From: Candidatus Latescibacterota bacterium
GTDB lineage: Bacteria > Latescibacterota > 4484-107
DNA length: 5,687 nucleotides
Assembly (NCBI GenBank): GCA_030613045.1
Contig: JAUWMS010000208.1
Location: 1-5,687 of the forward strand
Reading direction: 5' to 3'
Shown here: piece by piece, positions 1-5,632 of the stretch
How the letters are laid out: each line of letters opens with the position of its first letter
Numbering within the stretch: position 1 is the stretch's first letter
Made by a program: the position numbers and the translations under genes
Notes under the pieces: model-generated
Seen by the model: only the letters and a program-made list of their open reading frames with translations
Told to the model about the DNA's origin: nothing
Databases searched by the model: none

Positions 1-644
1 AGCACGTTTCGACAGAGGATCAGATCCACGCGGGAAATCACCGGGTCGCTCGTGAGGTTGTGGCACCCGAATCGCACGAGACGACGGATCCGCTCCGAGA
101 TACGGCATCGTCCGTCAATAGAGAAATATCGTTTCACGTCCTCACCGAGGGATTCGAGTTTGGCGTTGTCATATACGCCCAGCCGCGCCTTGTCCAACGT
201 GCCCTCATGGAGGTCCGTGCCGTAAATCCGAATGTCCCAGTCCGCGATCCCATCGCCGAGATGTCGGTCCAGCATGATGCCTATGGAGTAAGGCTCCTCC
301 CCGCTGGCGCATCCCGCGCTCCAAATCTTGAGGCGTCGCGCCGCCTGTTTCCGGCGAATCAGTTCCGGAAGGACACAGGTGTCAATCACCCTAAAGGCTT
401 CCCGATCCCGGAAGAAGTCGCTTACGTTGATGGCCAGATCGTCGAGAAACTGTTGATATTCGGCGGGATCGGCATCGAGAATCGCGGCGTACTCCGAATA
501 GGAATGGATTCGATGCGCTCTGAGTCGTCTTGCGATCCGGCGTCTGAGGCTGGTCTTTCGGTATTCCCTGAAGTCCAGCGCTCTATCCCGGTATATTTTC
601 TCCAAAAGGTGCGGCAGTTGGTCGTCGTGCGCTATCGCTCGCAT
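1..644 (-). CDS. cheR: CheR-type chemoreceptor glutamate O-methyltransferase (3' end cut off by window edge)
   Basis: CheR transfers a methyl group from S-adenosylmethionine to glutamates on chemoreceptors and so sets chemotactic adaptation; it is cytoplasmic. I read this frame from the reverse complement. Residues 10-60 are the CheR N-terminal helical domain (LPHLLEKIYRDRALDFREY, then an Arg-rich SLRRRIARRLRAHRIHSYSEY). Residues 73-79 are NVSDFFR, matching the family's N-V-[ST]-x-FFR signature. Residues 107-121 (IWSAGCASGEEPYSI) are the SAM-binding motif I. IRIYGTDLHEGTLDKARLGVY supplies the acidic motif II. The frame leaves the window in LILCRNVL, the start of the usual CRNVLIYF motif. About 214 codons are visible, against roughly 270-290 in the family, so about 60 residues are missing. 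I chose ATG 644 because it leaves about ten residues before the first conserved helix and lies downstream of a promoter, but its Shine-Dalgarno (a G run 2 nt upstream) is poorly spaced. ATG 710 in the same frame has a better-spaced GAGGG and would add 22 aromatic-rich residues unlike CheR. No chemotaxis partner is visible. Confidence 0.93.
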   Translation of the reverse strand, partial: MRAIAHDDQLPHLLEKIYRDRALDFREYRKTSLRRRIARRLRAHRIHSYSEYAAILDADPAEYQQFLDDLAINVSDFFRDREAFRVIDTCVLPELIRRKQAARRLKIWSAGCASGEEPYSIGIMLDRHLGDGIADWDIRIYGTDLHEGTLDKARLGVYDNAKLESLGEDVKRYFSIDGRCRISERIRRLVRFGCHNLTSDPVISRVDLILCRNV

Positions 645-698
645 ATCCCCCCAAAAGGACCGGCGTAAAAAGACAGGGAATCGGAAGTACCGGACGGA

Positions 699-727
699 AA
701 AATAATACATTACGCCCTCGTTGTCAA
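699..727 (-). promoter_or_regulatory. Putative sigma70-type promoter for cheR
   Basis: On the minus strand TTGACA (727-722) is followed after 17 nt by TATTTT (704-699); an overlapping TATTAT at 707-702 would have only a 14-nt spacer. Transcription would begin near 692, about 48 nt before ATG 644. If the true CheR start is ATG 710, this promoter would lie partly inside the gene and the call would be wrong. It follows the repeat-bearing 3' flank of the subtilase gene, suggesting cheR has its own promoter instead of depending on read-through. Confidence 0.45.
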
Positions 728-761
728 TAGATTTATCTCACCGGTGGCGAAGAAAACCAGC

Positions 762-834
762 GATCAGAGGTCGGAGATCAGAGGTCAGGAGTCGGGAGCA
801 GCCATTCTGTATTCTGACTCCTGTATTCTGACTT
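762..834. repeat. Intergenic short-repeat array, TCAGGAG/TCAGAAG family, in two opposed halves
   Basis: The left half contains a degenerate 14-bp direct repeat, GATCAGAGGTCGGA (762-775) then GATCAGAGGTCAGGA (776-790), followed by GTCGGGAG. The right half contains CTGTATTCTGACTC (807-820) and CTGTATTCTGACTT (821-834), the same motif family in the opposite orientation. CAGGAGTC (786-793) and GACTCCTG (816-823) are exact reverse complements, so a stem of 8 bp with a 22-nt loop is possible. The array lies in the 3' flank of the subtilase gene, 24 bp past its stop codon, and resembles the array upstream of that gene at 5633-5678. Function unknown. Confidence 0.8.
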
Positions 835-857
835 CTGCAGTTAGAAGCCAGTCCCCA

Positions 858-3800
858 CTATCTCAGCACGATAACCTTCCGAACGGTCCGGCGCTCCCCG
901 ATGTCCAACCGGCAGAGAACCAGGCCGCTGGCAACTTGGTTTCCTCGTTCGTCCCGACCATCCCACGAGATCGCAACACGGCCCGGCAAGGTCTCCTCGT
1001 ACAGAAGCGTCCGTATGCGCTGACCTGTAAGATTATAGATTTCAAGGCGCACCCGGCCCGCCTCAGGGGGCACGTCGAGGTAAAATGTGGTCTGTTCGTC
1101 GAAGGGATTGGGGAAGTGGGTGAGCGCGATTTTATTGGGAATGTCGAGTCGTTCCAATTGGGCGCGGACGAAGGCTTTCATCGTTTGTTGGATCTCCGAG
1201 CCGACGGATTTTATGCTCCTGAAAAGCTTCAGATAAGCTTCCGTTTCGCTTGCCCGGACACTGGGGCTTCCTCTGACCGTGGGATGCGTCCGTTCCCAGT
1301 TCAGGGCGATAGTGGAGATGTCCCATTCATCCACGATGCCATCCCCGTTGGCGTCCGCGAACATTGCGTTAGCGGGATTCCAAAGCGCCGCACCCTGCCC
1401 GATCCACAACGATTGCGGATTGCGGATTGCGGATTGCGGATTTCCCCCCAACCCGCCAGATGAGGCGCCGTCGATCCTCGGAGGTCCCTCGGTGTGCCAG
1501 TGGGATTCGATGGGAAGAAGGTCGGTCGCATCCACGGAACCATTGTTATCCGTATCCCCCGGCCAAACGAAAGTCTTAATTTCCGCGCCTTGGGGGATCA
1601 GAAGATGCTGGTCCGCCGGGAGAAATACCAAATCTTGGACCCGACCGCCGGGCCAGGTGATCTCGATTTGACCCACCCGCTCGTGCGCGCCCAGACCGAA
1701 GTGGATGGGCAAGCCATTGTCCGCGACGACGTGACGCGTTTGCGTGCGTCCGCCGGCCGTGACCCGGATGCGCGCGCCGATGCCCTTCCATAGTTTGATC
1801 CCGATGAAGTGGTTGCTGGTGTGCACGTTTCGGTAAAGCCGATTCGGAGCCCCGGCGTTCAGGAGAAACAGATCAAGCCCTCCGTCCAGATCATAGTCCG
1901 CAAAGGTCGCATAGATACCAGGACCAGTATCTTCCGTCTCTCCGAAAGGGTTATGGATAAATCCGCCGTCCTCGCCAAGATAGAGCACATTGGACTGTCC
2001 CTCTTCCGTTACGTAGAGATCCAGGTCGCCGTCGTTGTCCACATCGGCCTCCGCCGCGCTTCGATCCGGCCCCGAAAGCGCAACGCCCATGAGCCAGCCC
2101 CTCTCCGCAAAGGCGCTGTCGGGACGATTGACAAAGAGGCGGTTGTCCGTCCGGTCGTTGACCACGTAGAGGTCTGGATCGCCATCGAGATCGAAGTCGC
2201 CCCAGATGGCATGGCGACCGGGTCCCGAATCGGCCACGCCCATTCCGGAGGTCCCGTTCAAAAACGCGCCGTCTCCGTGGTTGCGGTAAAGCACATTGGG
2301 ACTTCCATCGTTGACCACGTAAAGGTCGGGATCGCCATCCAGATCGAAATCACACCAGGCGGCGGCCGTTCCCCGTCCCCGGTCATCGGTTCCGGATGCG
2401 GCCGACACGTCCTCGAAGGTGCCGTCGCCGAGATTGCGATAGAGCCTGTTCGCGTTCCTCGCGTTGACTACGTAGAGATCGGGATCGCCGTCGCTGTCGT
2501 AATCCCCCCAACCGGCCCAGCGGCCCCGGCCCCAGGAGACGCCTTCGGTTGCGGAGGATACAACAACGAAGCGCGTCCCATCGTTGCGGTAGAGGAGGTT
2601 GGTTTGACCGTCCCGCACCACGTAGAGGTCGGGATCGCCATCCATATCATAGTCGCCCCAGCAAACCCAGCGGCCCCGTCCTTCGTCGGCCACGCCAAGC
2701 TTTTCCCCAACTTCCGCGAACGCGCCGTCTCCCTCGTTGTGGTACAAACGATCCGGCCCGCCCTCGCGAACCACAAAAAGATCGGGAAACCCATCGCCGT
2801 CGTAATCGCCCCAGGCCGCGCTGCGATCCGAGCCGTCGCCCTCCCCCGCCACAATGGACGAAGCGTACTCGAACAACGGATGACCTTCTGCGACCTCGAA
2901 TGTAAAAGTCCGCTTCGGAGCACCCGGCGGATCCGTCGAGACGGCTCCTTCCCCATCCACCGCGCGGACGTAATACCAGATCTTTGTTCCCCGCGTCCTC
3001 GCCGGAATCGCCGCCCGGAAACATAGCAGATTCTCACCGCAAAGTCGCGAAGGACGCAAAGAAAAACAAGATTCAGGTTTTGAAGTGCTTTGCGTGCTTT
3101 GCGCGCTTTGCGGCTTTGCGGTGCGGATTTTGCATTTTTCATTATCCACTTCCTCCATCGGGACTTCCTCGAAGTGCACGCTGTCGGCGGAGAAAAACAG
3201 GGCGACCTGAGCGATGCCGTCCGCGTCCTGCACGCAGGCGGTCACTTCGTACGGGCTGGTCTCGTCATCCGTATCGGGAAGGAGCGTGGTTTCCGAGATC
3301 AGCGGCGGGGAGTTGTCGGCAAATCCGGTCTTTCGGAGCGCGTCCAATATCCGGAGTTTTCCGTATCCCCACTTGTCGTTGGGAACGGCTCCGGTGAACG
3401 CGTCCCGAAGCGCCCCTTCGGTCAATGCGCGGCGGACGCCCTCGTGGGTCAGCGTGGGATCGGCCTGAAGAAGCAGCGCGGCGGCTCCGGCCACGTGCGG
3501 GAGCGCGGAGCTGGTGCCCTCGAACGGGCCGTATCCACCCAGCGTCTTCTTCCCGACGGTGTGAGATTGAGCCGTGTACACAATGCTGCCCGGAGCCGCC
3601 AAATCCACGAGAGGCGTGCCGTCTATGCGTTTTCCCCATCCGCTGAAATCGTTGATGGCTCCCTTGGTATTTCGCGTGCCCCGGGGATCGTAAGCCGCCA
3701 CCGTGATGGCCTCGTCCGCCGTGCCCGGCCAGGTGACCGTGCCGTCGTCGGTCACAAAATCCAGAAATTGCGCGCCATCCACCCAGTCGGTCACGTCGTC

Positions 3801-5477
3801 GGTCACGAATCCATCCATGCGCTGATCGCTTTCCCCTTGATTCTCCGCAACGAGTGTCCAGACCCCATCTGCACCGTCCTCCCGGTAGAGCGCCACATCC
3901 ATCTTGAAAGTCCCCCTCGAAGAGACCGCAACGTGGCTGAATGCCTCAATATCGCCGACCTTCGTCGGCTCCCCGCTTCCATCGAGAGGGATAGTTTTTC
4001 CGGAAGGCGGGATCACCCGGAGGACGAGAGAGGGGGGGGCTCCCACTTTCTCACTCTCCCACTCTCTCACTTTCCCACTCTCCCAGTTCCCCTCGCTCCA
4101 GAGCACGGTCAGGTAGATTTGTCGCACGCCGATGTCCTTGGGGATGTTGATGCGGATGCTCCGGGATCCGCCCGCTTTAATGGGGGCGCGACAGTGCTTC
4201 TTGCGCTTGGGACCAGCCAGATTCCCGGAAGCGCTGAGCTGGACGATGCCTTCGCGGGCCAGCGCGGCGATCATCTGTTCCAAATTGGAGGAGCCGTCCA
4301 TAAACTCGAATATCCACGTGCCGAATTCGTATACCATGATATCCGCGCCGAGCTTGCGCGCCCAAGGGATGTACCACTCCGGAGAAAGATTGGCTCGATT
4401 GGCGACGAGAAGCTCCGCGCCCGGAGCGATGCCGATTAGTCTCCGGTCAAGCGAAGATCCTCCGGCTGCGATACCTGACGAGCACGTGCCGTGATTGACC
4501 CCATCTCCACGGTCGTAAATCAGTCCTCCGCCGCGTCGCTGGATGCCGTTGTTCTCCAAGGTAGCCACGATCTTGCACGTATGCAGCGGAATCAACTTTT
4601 CCCCGGGATCGAGCGCGTTGTTGCCGTTCCCGTCCACGATCACATAGATCGGCTCTCCGAACGTGGGATCGCTTCGGGAGAATCCGGCTTCAGGCCCGAA
4701 CTCCCTCCGGCCGTTCCGGTTCCGGTCGTTGTAGAGCCAATCGAGATCGGCTTCAAACACGCCGGGGACCGGGCTGAATTGATGGTGGTGATCCACGATC
4801 CCGGCATCCCAAAATCTCAGGACTTCGTCCGAATCGAACACGCCGTCGGCGTCGGTGTCCACGCCATCCACACCGTTGTCGAAGCGGGCATTGTCGTTTT
4901 TATCCATCCAGTCCACCGGTTCCCCGTCGGCCCGCCAGAACGTGGGATGGAACACATCCACGCCGGTATCGAATAGGGCGATCCGGACACCCTGGCCCGT
5001 CAGAGACGGGGGGGGCGCTGACAGGCTCCATACCCGATCCGCCTGGATCTGAGGCCCACTCACGTCGAGCGGCGAGACGACTTTCGGTCGCCAGCATGAT
5101 TCGATGCGCTCGACGACCTCGCTTTTCTCAAGAAGGGAAAGAGCGCCCCAGGGAATCCGCGCGCCGTAGATGCACTCCACGTGCAGGATTTCTCCGCCCA
5201 TTCGATGAAAACCGACGCCTCGATCCTCGAGTTCGGACAGGACGGATTCGGAGGGCTCCCGCGCAAAACGGATGGAAACCTCTATGGAATCCGCCCCGGC
5301 GATCTTGCTCAGACGCCCGCTGGCGCGCGCGCCTTTCAGGTAGGCGAGGGCGGAGTTTGACTTCCGGTGACTGGTGAGTGGTGAGTGGTGAGTGGTGGCC
5401 GGTTCGCCGAAAATGGGTTCCCCAGCCACGAAGCAAGTCATGGAAAGAAAAAGCGCTATCGCGATCTTTGTGAGCAT
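858..5477 (-). CDS. Secreted multidomain subtilase (peptidase S8) with seven-bladed VCBS/FG-GAP-type propeller, UnbV, dockerin-like and FlgD-Ig/sorting-like domains
   Basis: This is a 1539-residue exported serine protease. Residues 1-19 (MLTKIAIALFLSMTCFVAG) form a signal peptide. Residues 64-130 look like an I9-type propeptide. The S8 domain spans about 140-720: Asp170 (ALFDTGVD), His329 (NHGTCSSGIAAG), oxyanion Asn419 (SASGN) and Ser656 (GTSSALPHVAGAAALLL). Two insertions enlarge it. Between Asp and His are EF-hand-like loops at 207-218 (DTDADGVFDSDE) and 282-293, plus an imperfect one at 251. Between Asn and Ser lies a beta-rich domain at about 431-548. An Ig/FN3-like region covers 723-862. 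Seven repeats of about 50 residues with DxDxDGxxDL motifs cover 876-1217. ASPIC/UnbV is at 1223-1297. Dockerin-like loops are at 1308-1319 and 1375-1386. A FlgD-Ig or type-A-sorting-like module covers 1447-1539, ending VRKVIVLR. I chose ATG 5477 for its signal peptide and GGGGAA ribosome site; in-frame ATG 5495 would add MNNGEA. The triad is intact, so it is probably active. Substrate unknown. Short repeats have inserted in frame at four places, and there are two C8 runs before Ser656. No frameshift is seen. Confidence 0.95.
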   Translation of the reverse strand: MLTKIAIALFLSMTCFVAGEPIFGEPATTHHSPLTSHRKSNSALAYLKGARASGRLSKIAGADSIEVSIRFAREPSESVLSELEDRGVGFHRMGGEILHVECIYGARIPWGALSLLEKSEVVERIESCWRPKVVSPLDVSGPQIQADRVWSLSAPPPSLTGQGVRIALFDTGVDVFHPTFWRADGEPVDWMDKNDNARFDNGVDGVDTDADGVFDSDEVLRFWDAGIVDHHHQFSPVPGVFEADLDWLYNDRNRNGRREFGPEAGFSRSDPTFGEPIYVIVDGNGNNALDPGEKLIPLHTCKIVATLENNGIQRRGGGLIYDRGDGVNHGTCSSGIAAGGSSLDRRLIGIAPGAELLVANRANLSPEWYIPWARKLGADIMVYEFGTWIFEFMDGSSNLEQMIAALAREGIVQLSASGNLAGPKRKKHCRAPIKAGGSRSIRINIPKDIGVRQIYLTVLWSEGNWESGKVREWESEKVGAPPSLVLRVIPPSGKTIPLDGSGEPTKVGDIEAFSHVAVSSRGTFKMDVALYREDGADGVWTLVAENQGESDQRMDGFVTDDVTDWVDGAQFLDFVTDDGTVTWPGTADEAITVAAYDPRGTRNTKGAINDFSGWGKRIDGTPLVDLAAPGSIVYTAQSHTVGKKTLGGYGPFEGTSSALPHVAGAAALLLQADPTLTHEGVRRALTEGALRDAFTGAVPNDKWGYGKLRILDALRKTGFADNSPPLISETTLLPDTDDETSPYEVTACVQDADGIAQVALFFSADSVHFEEVPMEEVDNEKCKIRTAKPQSAQSTQSTSKPESCFSLRPSRLCGENLLCFRAAIPARTRGTKIWYYVRAVDGEGAVSTDPPGAPKRTFTFEVAEGHPLFEYASSIVAGEGDGSDRSAAWGDYDGDGFPDLFVVREGGPDRLYHNEGDGAFAEVGEKLGVADEGRGRWVCWGDYDMDGDPDLYVVRDGQTNLLYRNDGTRFVVVSSATEGVSWGRGRWAGWGDYDSDGDPDLYVVNARNANRLYRNLGDGTFEDVSAASGTDDRGRGTAAAWCDFDLDGDPDLYVVNDGSPNVLYRNHGDGAFLNGTSGMGVADSGPGRHAIWGDFDLDGDPDLYVVNDRTDNRLFVNRPDSAFAERGWLMGVALSGPDRSAAEADVDNDGDLDLYVTEEGQSNVLYLGEDGGFIHNPFGETEDTGPGIYATFADYDLDGGLDLFLLNAGAPNRLYRNVHTSNHFIGIKLWKGIGARIRVTAGGRTQTRHVVADNGLPIHFGLGAHERVGQIEITWPGGRVQDLVFLPADQHLLIPQGAEIKTFVWPGDTDNNGSVDATDLLPIESHWHTEGPPRIDGASSGGLGGNPQSAIRNPQSLWIGQGAALWNPANAMFADANGDGIVDEWDISTIALNWERTHPTVRGSPSVRASETEAYLKLFRSIKSVGSEIQQTMKAFVRAQLERLDIPNKIALTHFPNPFDEQTTFYLDVPPEAGRVRLEIYNLTGQRIRTLLYEETLPGRVAISWDGRDERGNQVASGLVLCRLDIGERRTVRKVIVLR
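1411..1442. repeat. GATTGCG heptamer array (4.5 copies) inside the dockerin-like region
   Basis: Four exact tandem GATTGCG units start at 1411, 1418, 1425 and 1432, followed by a partial GATT. On the coding strand they read NPQSAIRNPQS (residues 1346-1356) between the two Ca-binding loops of the dockerin-like domain. Together with GGLGG just before it, this low-complexity stretch separates GPPRIDGASS from LWIGQGAALW, which look like neighbouring conserved parts of the domain. The 21-nt cycle has no stop codon in either direction. Confidence 0.93.
1827..2852 (-). repeat. Seven tandem VCBS/FG-GAP-type repeats, likely a seven-bladed beta-propeller
   Basis: The Ca-binding motif begins at residues 891, 942, 992, 1043, 1094, 1145 and 1194, for example DYDGDGFPDL, DYDSDGDPDL and DFDLDGDPDL. 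Spacing is 49-51 residues. Each unit continues with LYVV and then a LYRN-type strand and a GDG-F turn. Seven units match the number of blades in common FG-GAP/integrin-type propellers. The similarity extends to DNA: near-identical segments start at 2158, 2311 and 2464, exactly 153 bp apart, with another at 2614. That implies fairly recent duplication or gene conversion of the middle units. The sixth and seventh motifs (DVDNDGDLDL, DYDLDGGLDL) are more diverged. Confidence 0.9.
3035..3145. repeat. CGCAAAG-based inverted-repeat element with adjoining AAAATGC heptamers, inserted in frame
   Basis: The ends CACCGCAAAG (3035-3044) and CTTTGCGGTG (3114-3123) are perfect 10-bp inverted repeats. Inside are further CGCAAAG copies: one on the left (3055-3061) and CTTTGCG at 3088, 3097 and 3106 on the right, around an AT-richer centre, so the element can fold on itself. 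It is followed by GGATTTT, GCATTTT and TCATTAT (3125-3145), a degenerate heptamer run. The coding strand reads through it as TAKPQSAQSTQSTSKPES and then CFSLRPSRLCGE, a low-complexity, Cys-bearing stretch unlike the surrounding Ig/FN3-like beta domain. There is no transposase, so it would be a non-autonomous, MITE-like or REP-like element. The outer boundary at 3145 is approximate. Confidence 0.82.
4032..4039. repeat. G8 homopolymer (C8 on the coding strand)
   Basis: Eight consecutive G on the plus strand encode part of GAPPSL at residues 479-484 of the subtilase and abut the octamer array. A one-base slip would shift the frame well before catalytic Ser656, so the tract is a possible switching or sequencing-error site. 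Confidence 0.9.
4040..4087. repeat. CTCCCACT-type octamer array, six copies, inside the subtilase catalytic region
   Basis: Six contiguous 8-bp units start at 4040, 4048, 4056, 4064, 4072 and 4080: CTCCCACT, TTCTCACT, CTCCCACT, CTCTCACT, TTCCCACT and CTCCCAGT. The 48 bp equal 16 codons and keep the frame. The coding strand reads NWESGKVREWESEKVG (residues 464-479), a charged, Trp-containing loop between the strands IYLTVLW and SLVLRVIPP of the beta domain inserted between Asn419 and Ser656. Variation is limited to C/T exchanges at the first and fourth unit positions, except for a C-to-G change near the end of the last unit. Confidence 0.93.
5008..5015. repeat. G8 homopolymer (C8 on the coding strand)
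   Basis: Eight consecutive G on the plus strand encode the proline run in SAPPPSLTG (residues 153-161), just before catalytic Asp170 of the subtilase. Slippage here would remove the whole protease. It is the second C8 tract in this gene. Confidence 0.9.
5366..5393. repeat. GGTGAGT heptamer array (four copies) just after the signal peptide
   Basis: GGTGACT (5366-5372) is followed by three exact GGTGAGT units at 5373, 5380 and 5387. The coding strand reads TTHHSPLTSH (residues 28-37), a linker between the signal peptide and the propeptide, where low-complexity sequence should do little harm. The repeat is stop-free only in the direction in which the gene reads it; the other strand contains TGA. 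Confidence 0.93.
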
Positions 5478-5486
5478 AGCTTCCCC
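5478..5486 (-). promoter_or_regulatory. Ribosome binding site deciding the subtilase start
   Basis: GGGGAA (5486-5481) lies immediately before GCT-ATG at 5477 on the minus strand. It is a partial Shine-Dalgarno at workable spacing and supports ATG 5477, which opens directly into the signal peptide. The ATGs further upstream belong to the heptamer array and lack a comparable site. Confidence 0.6.
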
Positions 5487-5490
5487 GTTG

Positions 5491-5525
5491 TTCATTGTTC
5501 ATTGCTCATTGCTCATTATTCATTG
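5491..5525. repeat. TTCATTG/CTCATTG heptamer array (five copies) between promoter and start codon
   Basis: Five contiguous units start at 5491, 5498, 5505, 5512 and 5519: TTCATTG, TTCATTG, CTCATTG, CTCATTA and TTCATTG. On the minus strand each gives an ATG, so five ATGs sit 7 nt apart in all three frames within the predicted short leader. The first three open only five-codon frames (MNNEQ or MSNEQ, then TGA). The fourth opens an overlapping wrong frame. The fifth (5495) is in frame with the subtilase. Confidence 0.92.
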
Positions 5526-5573
5526 CCCCAATAATACGCATAGGAAGCCGATGTGTCAAGTTTTTGTTGGGGC
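5525..5573. promoter_or_regulatory. Perfect inverted repeat GCCCCAA/TTGGGGC bracketing the subtilase promoter
   Basis: GCCCCAA (5525-5531) and its exact complement TTGGGGC (5567-5573) enclose 35 bp. The inner pair lies against the -10 on one side and just upstream of the -35 on the other. It could be a pair of operator half-sites for a repressor that loops or spans the promoter, or the ends of a small element that carried the promoter in. One isolated 7-bp pair could also be chance. Confidence 0.4.
5531..5559 (-). promoter_or_regulatory. Near-consensus sigma70 promoter for the subtilase gene
   Basis: On the minus strand TTGACA (5559-5554), a 17-nt spacer and TATTAT (5536-5531) differ from the ideal promoter at one base. 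An A-rich stretch (AACAAAAAC) just upstream of the -35 could act as a weak UP element. Transcription should begin near 5524, giving a leader of about 47 nt made almost entirely of the ATG heptamer array. Confidence 0.75.
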
Positions 5574-5632
5574 GAAAGGGGAGAGGGCGCATTTTTCTCT
5601 TGCAAAGGCGGGGATGGATAGGTATTTTCAGA
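5574..5632. other. Upstream spacer without a recognisable feature
   Basis: Between the promoter region and the outer repeat array I see no gene, no convincing terminator and no motif I can name. The composition is G-rich on the plus strand with one short T run. Confidence 0.5.

Noticed and set aside
60..668. Plus-strand open frame of about 200 codons
   Set aside because: It lies antisense to the CheR frame, whose conserved motifs are unmistakable on the minus strand, and its own translation resembles nothing known.
786..823. Possible rho-independent terminator after the subtilase gene
   Set aside because: The 8-bp stem has a 22-nt loop and is not followed by a T run on the minus strand; it is better explained by opposed repeats.
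3035..3145. Insertion sequence
   Set aside because: The element has inverted ends but is only about 0.1 kb, encodes no transposase and shows no clear target-site duplication.
1809..4439. Long plus-strand open frames (1809-3026, 3090-4439 and neighbours)
   Set aside because: They are complements of the subtilase coding sequence. Their repeated VGIAI-type peptides mirror the propeller repeats on the other strand, and they lack independent starts or domains.
5432..5477. Lipoprotein signal (Cys15 near the end of the signal peptide)
   Set aside because: The residues before the Cys (LSMT) do not fit a lipobox, and the hydrophobic stretch continues past it to a VAG-type signal peptidase I site.
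858..5477. Broken or frameshifted protease gene
   Set aside because: Despite four repeat insertions the frame is continuous from signal peptide to C-terminal module, and all catalytic residues are present.
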